Source: Planctomycetota bacterium (lineage in GTDB: Bacteria; Planctomycetota; PLA2; JAEUHO01). Taken from it: a DNA stretch of 64,000 bases. The notes below the pieces were generated by a model. The model was not told the DNA's origin, searched no databases, and was given only the letters and a program-made list of their open reading frames with translations. The translations under genes and the position numbers were made by a program. Within the stretch, counting starts at the first letter, position 1. Every line of letters starts with the position of its first letter. This document shows positions 63,915 to 64,000 of this stretch, in pieces. The stretch covers positions 1 to 64,000 of the forward strand of contig JASJAY010000073.1 in assembly GCA_030066775.1 (NCBI GenBank), in the 5' to 3' direction.

Positions 63915-64000
63915 GCTCGTCGTCGCCGCGATGGCGACGGTCCTCCTGTTCACGGCGTGCAGCAGCACGCGGGCGCCTGCGCCGCGCGCGGTTGCGGCGA
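63895..64000 (+). CDS. Start of a lipoprotein gene (cut by window end)
   Basis: ATG 63895 opens a frame that begins MSSSRVELVVAAMATVLLFTAC, a lipoprotein leader with the lipobox FTAC, then SSTRAPAPRAVAA. Only 35 codons are visible. It overlaps the end of crtB by 20 bases, so it is probably the next gene of the carotenoid operon. The mature protein lies outside the window. Confidence 0.6.

Overview
The window is GC-rich and densely coded, with many 4-base ATGA/GTGA gene overlaps and frequent GTG or TTG starts. The gene content points to a member of the Planctomycetota or a near relative. Pointers are a DUF3179 lipoprotein, HEAT-repeat proteins carrying a TG-W-WW motif, a 479-residue protein of a type I associate with planctomycetes, McsA/McsB/ClpC outside the Firmicutes, and a crt carotenoid cluster. 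The lineage is inferred from content; no rRNA or tRNA was found.

Layout. (1) 1-3201: a BlaI-type repressor with a candidate operator, then a REP-associated tyrosine transposase unit bounded by 23-bp inverted repeats that ends on the stop codon of a von Willebrand A protein. (2) 3278-31430: a large exopolysaccharide locus. One arm on the minus strand encodes an MBOAT acyltransferase, the priming sugar-phosphate transferase, a CpsD-like ATPase, a Wzz-like chain-length protein, a nucleotide-sugar dehydrogenase and an epimerase. The plus-strand arm encodes a flippase, an O-antigen-ligase-like polymerase, a polysaccharide deacetylase, two tandem beta-helix proteins and a glycosyltransferase. A second block holds a glycosyltransferase-acyltransferase fusion, two CapK-type adenylating enzymes, two more glycosyltransferases and a second deacetylase. 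The locus ends with a Wza-like export lipoprotein, a CBS-HEPN protein and a two-TM ion channel. (3) 31643-33982: a secreted HEAT-type protein and a DHH-like protein. (4) 34021-42581: a seven-gene chemosensory operon in exactly the wspABCDEF order (MCP, CheW, CheR-TPR, CheW, CheA-REC, CheB), but the last gene encodes REC-PP2C in place of the WspR diguanylate cyclase. (5) 42718-45747: a DUF3179 lipoprotein interrupted in frame by TGA at the first Cys of its CxxC motif (candidate selenoprotein), then a PEGA lipoprotein overlapping murD. (6) 45817-51903: mcsA, mcsB, a small protein, a glycosyltransferase and clpC, followed by a long inverted repeat. (7) 52104-59057: a YdjY-domain protein, a membrane protein, inositol-phosphate synthase and several envelope proteins. 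(8) 59076-64000: two palindromic operator candidates, then crtY-crtE-crtI-crtB and the start of a lipoprotein gene.

How it fits together: regions 2 and 4 together suggest a surface-sensing system controlling envelope or polysaccharide output. In Pseudomonas the Wsp system controls exopolysaccharide through c-di-GMP; here the output domain predicts phosphatase-based partner switching instead. The most unusual items are the candidate UxxC DUF3179 protein, the Wsp-PP2C operon, the CBS-HEPN fusion, the palindromes before crtY, and the inverted repeat after clpC. No intergenic gap exceeds 300 bases; the largest is 10341-10622.
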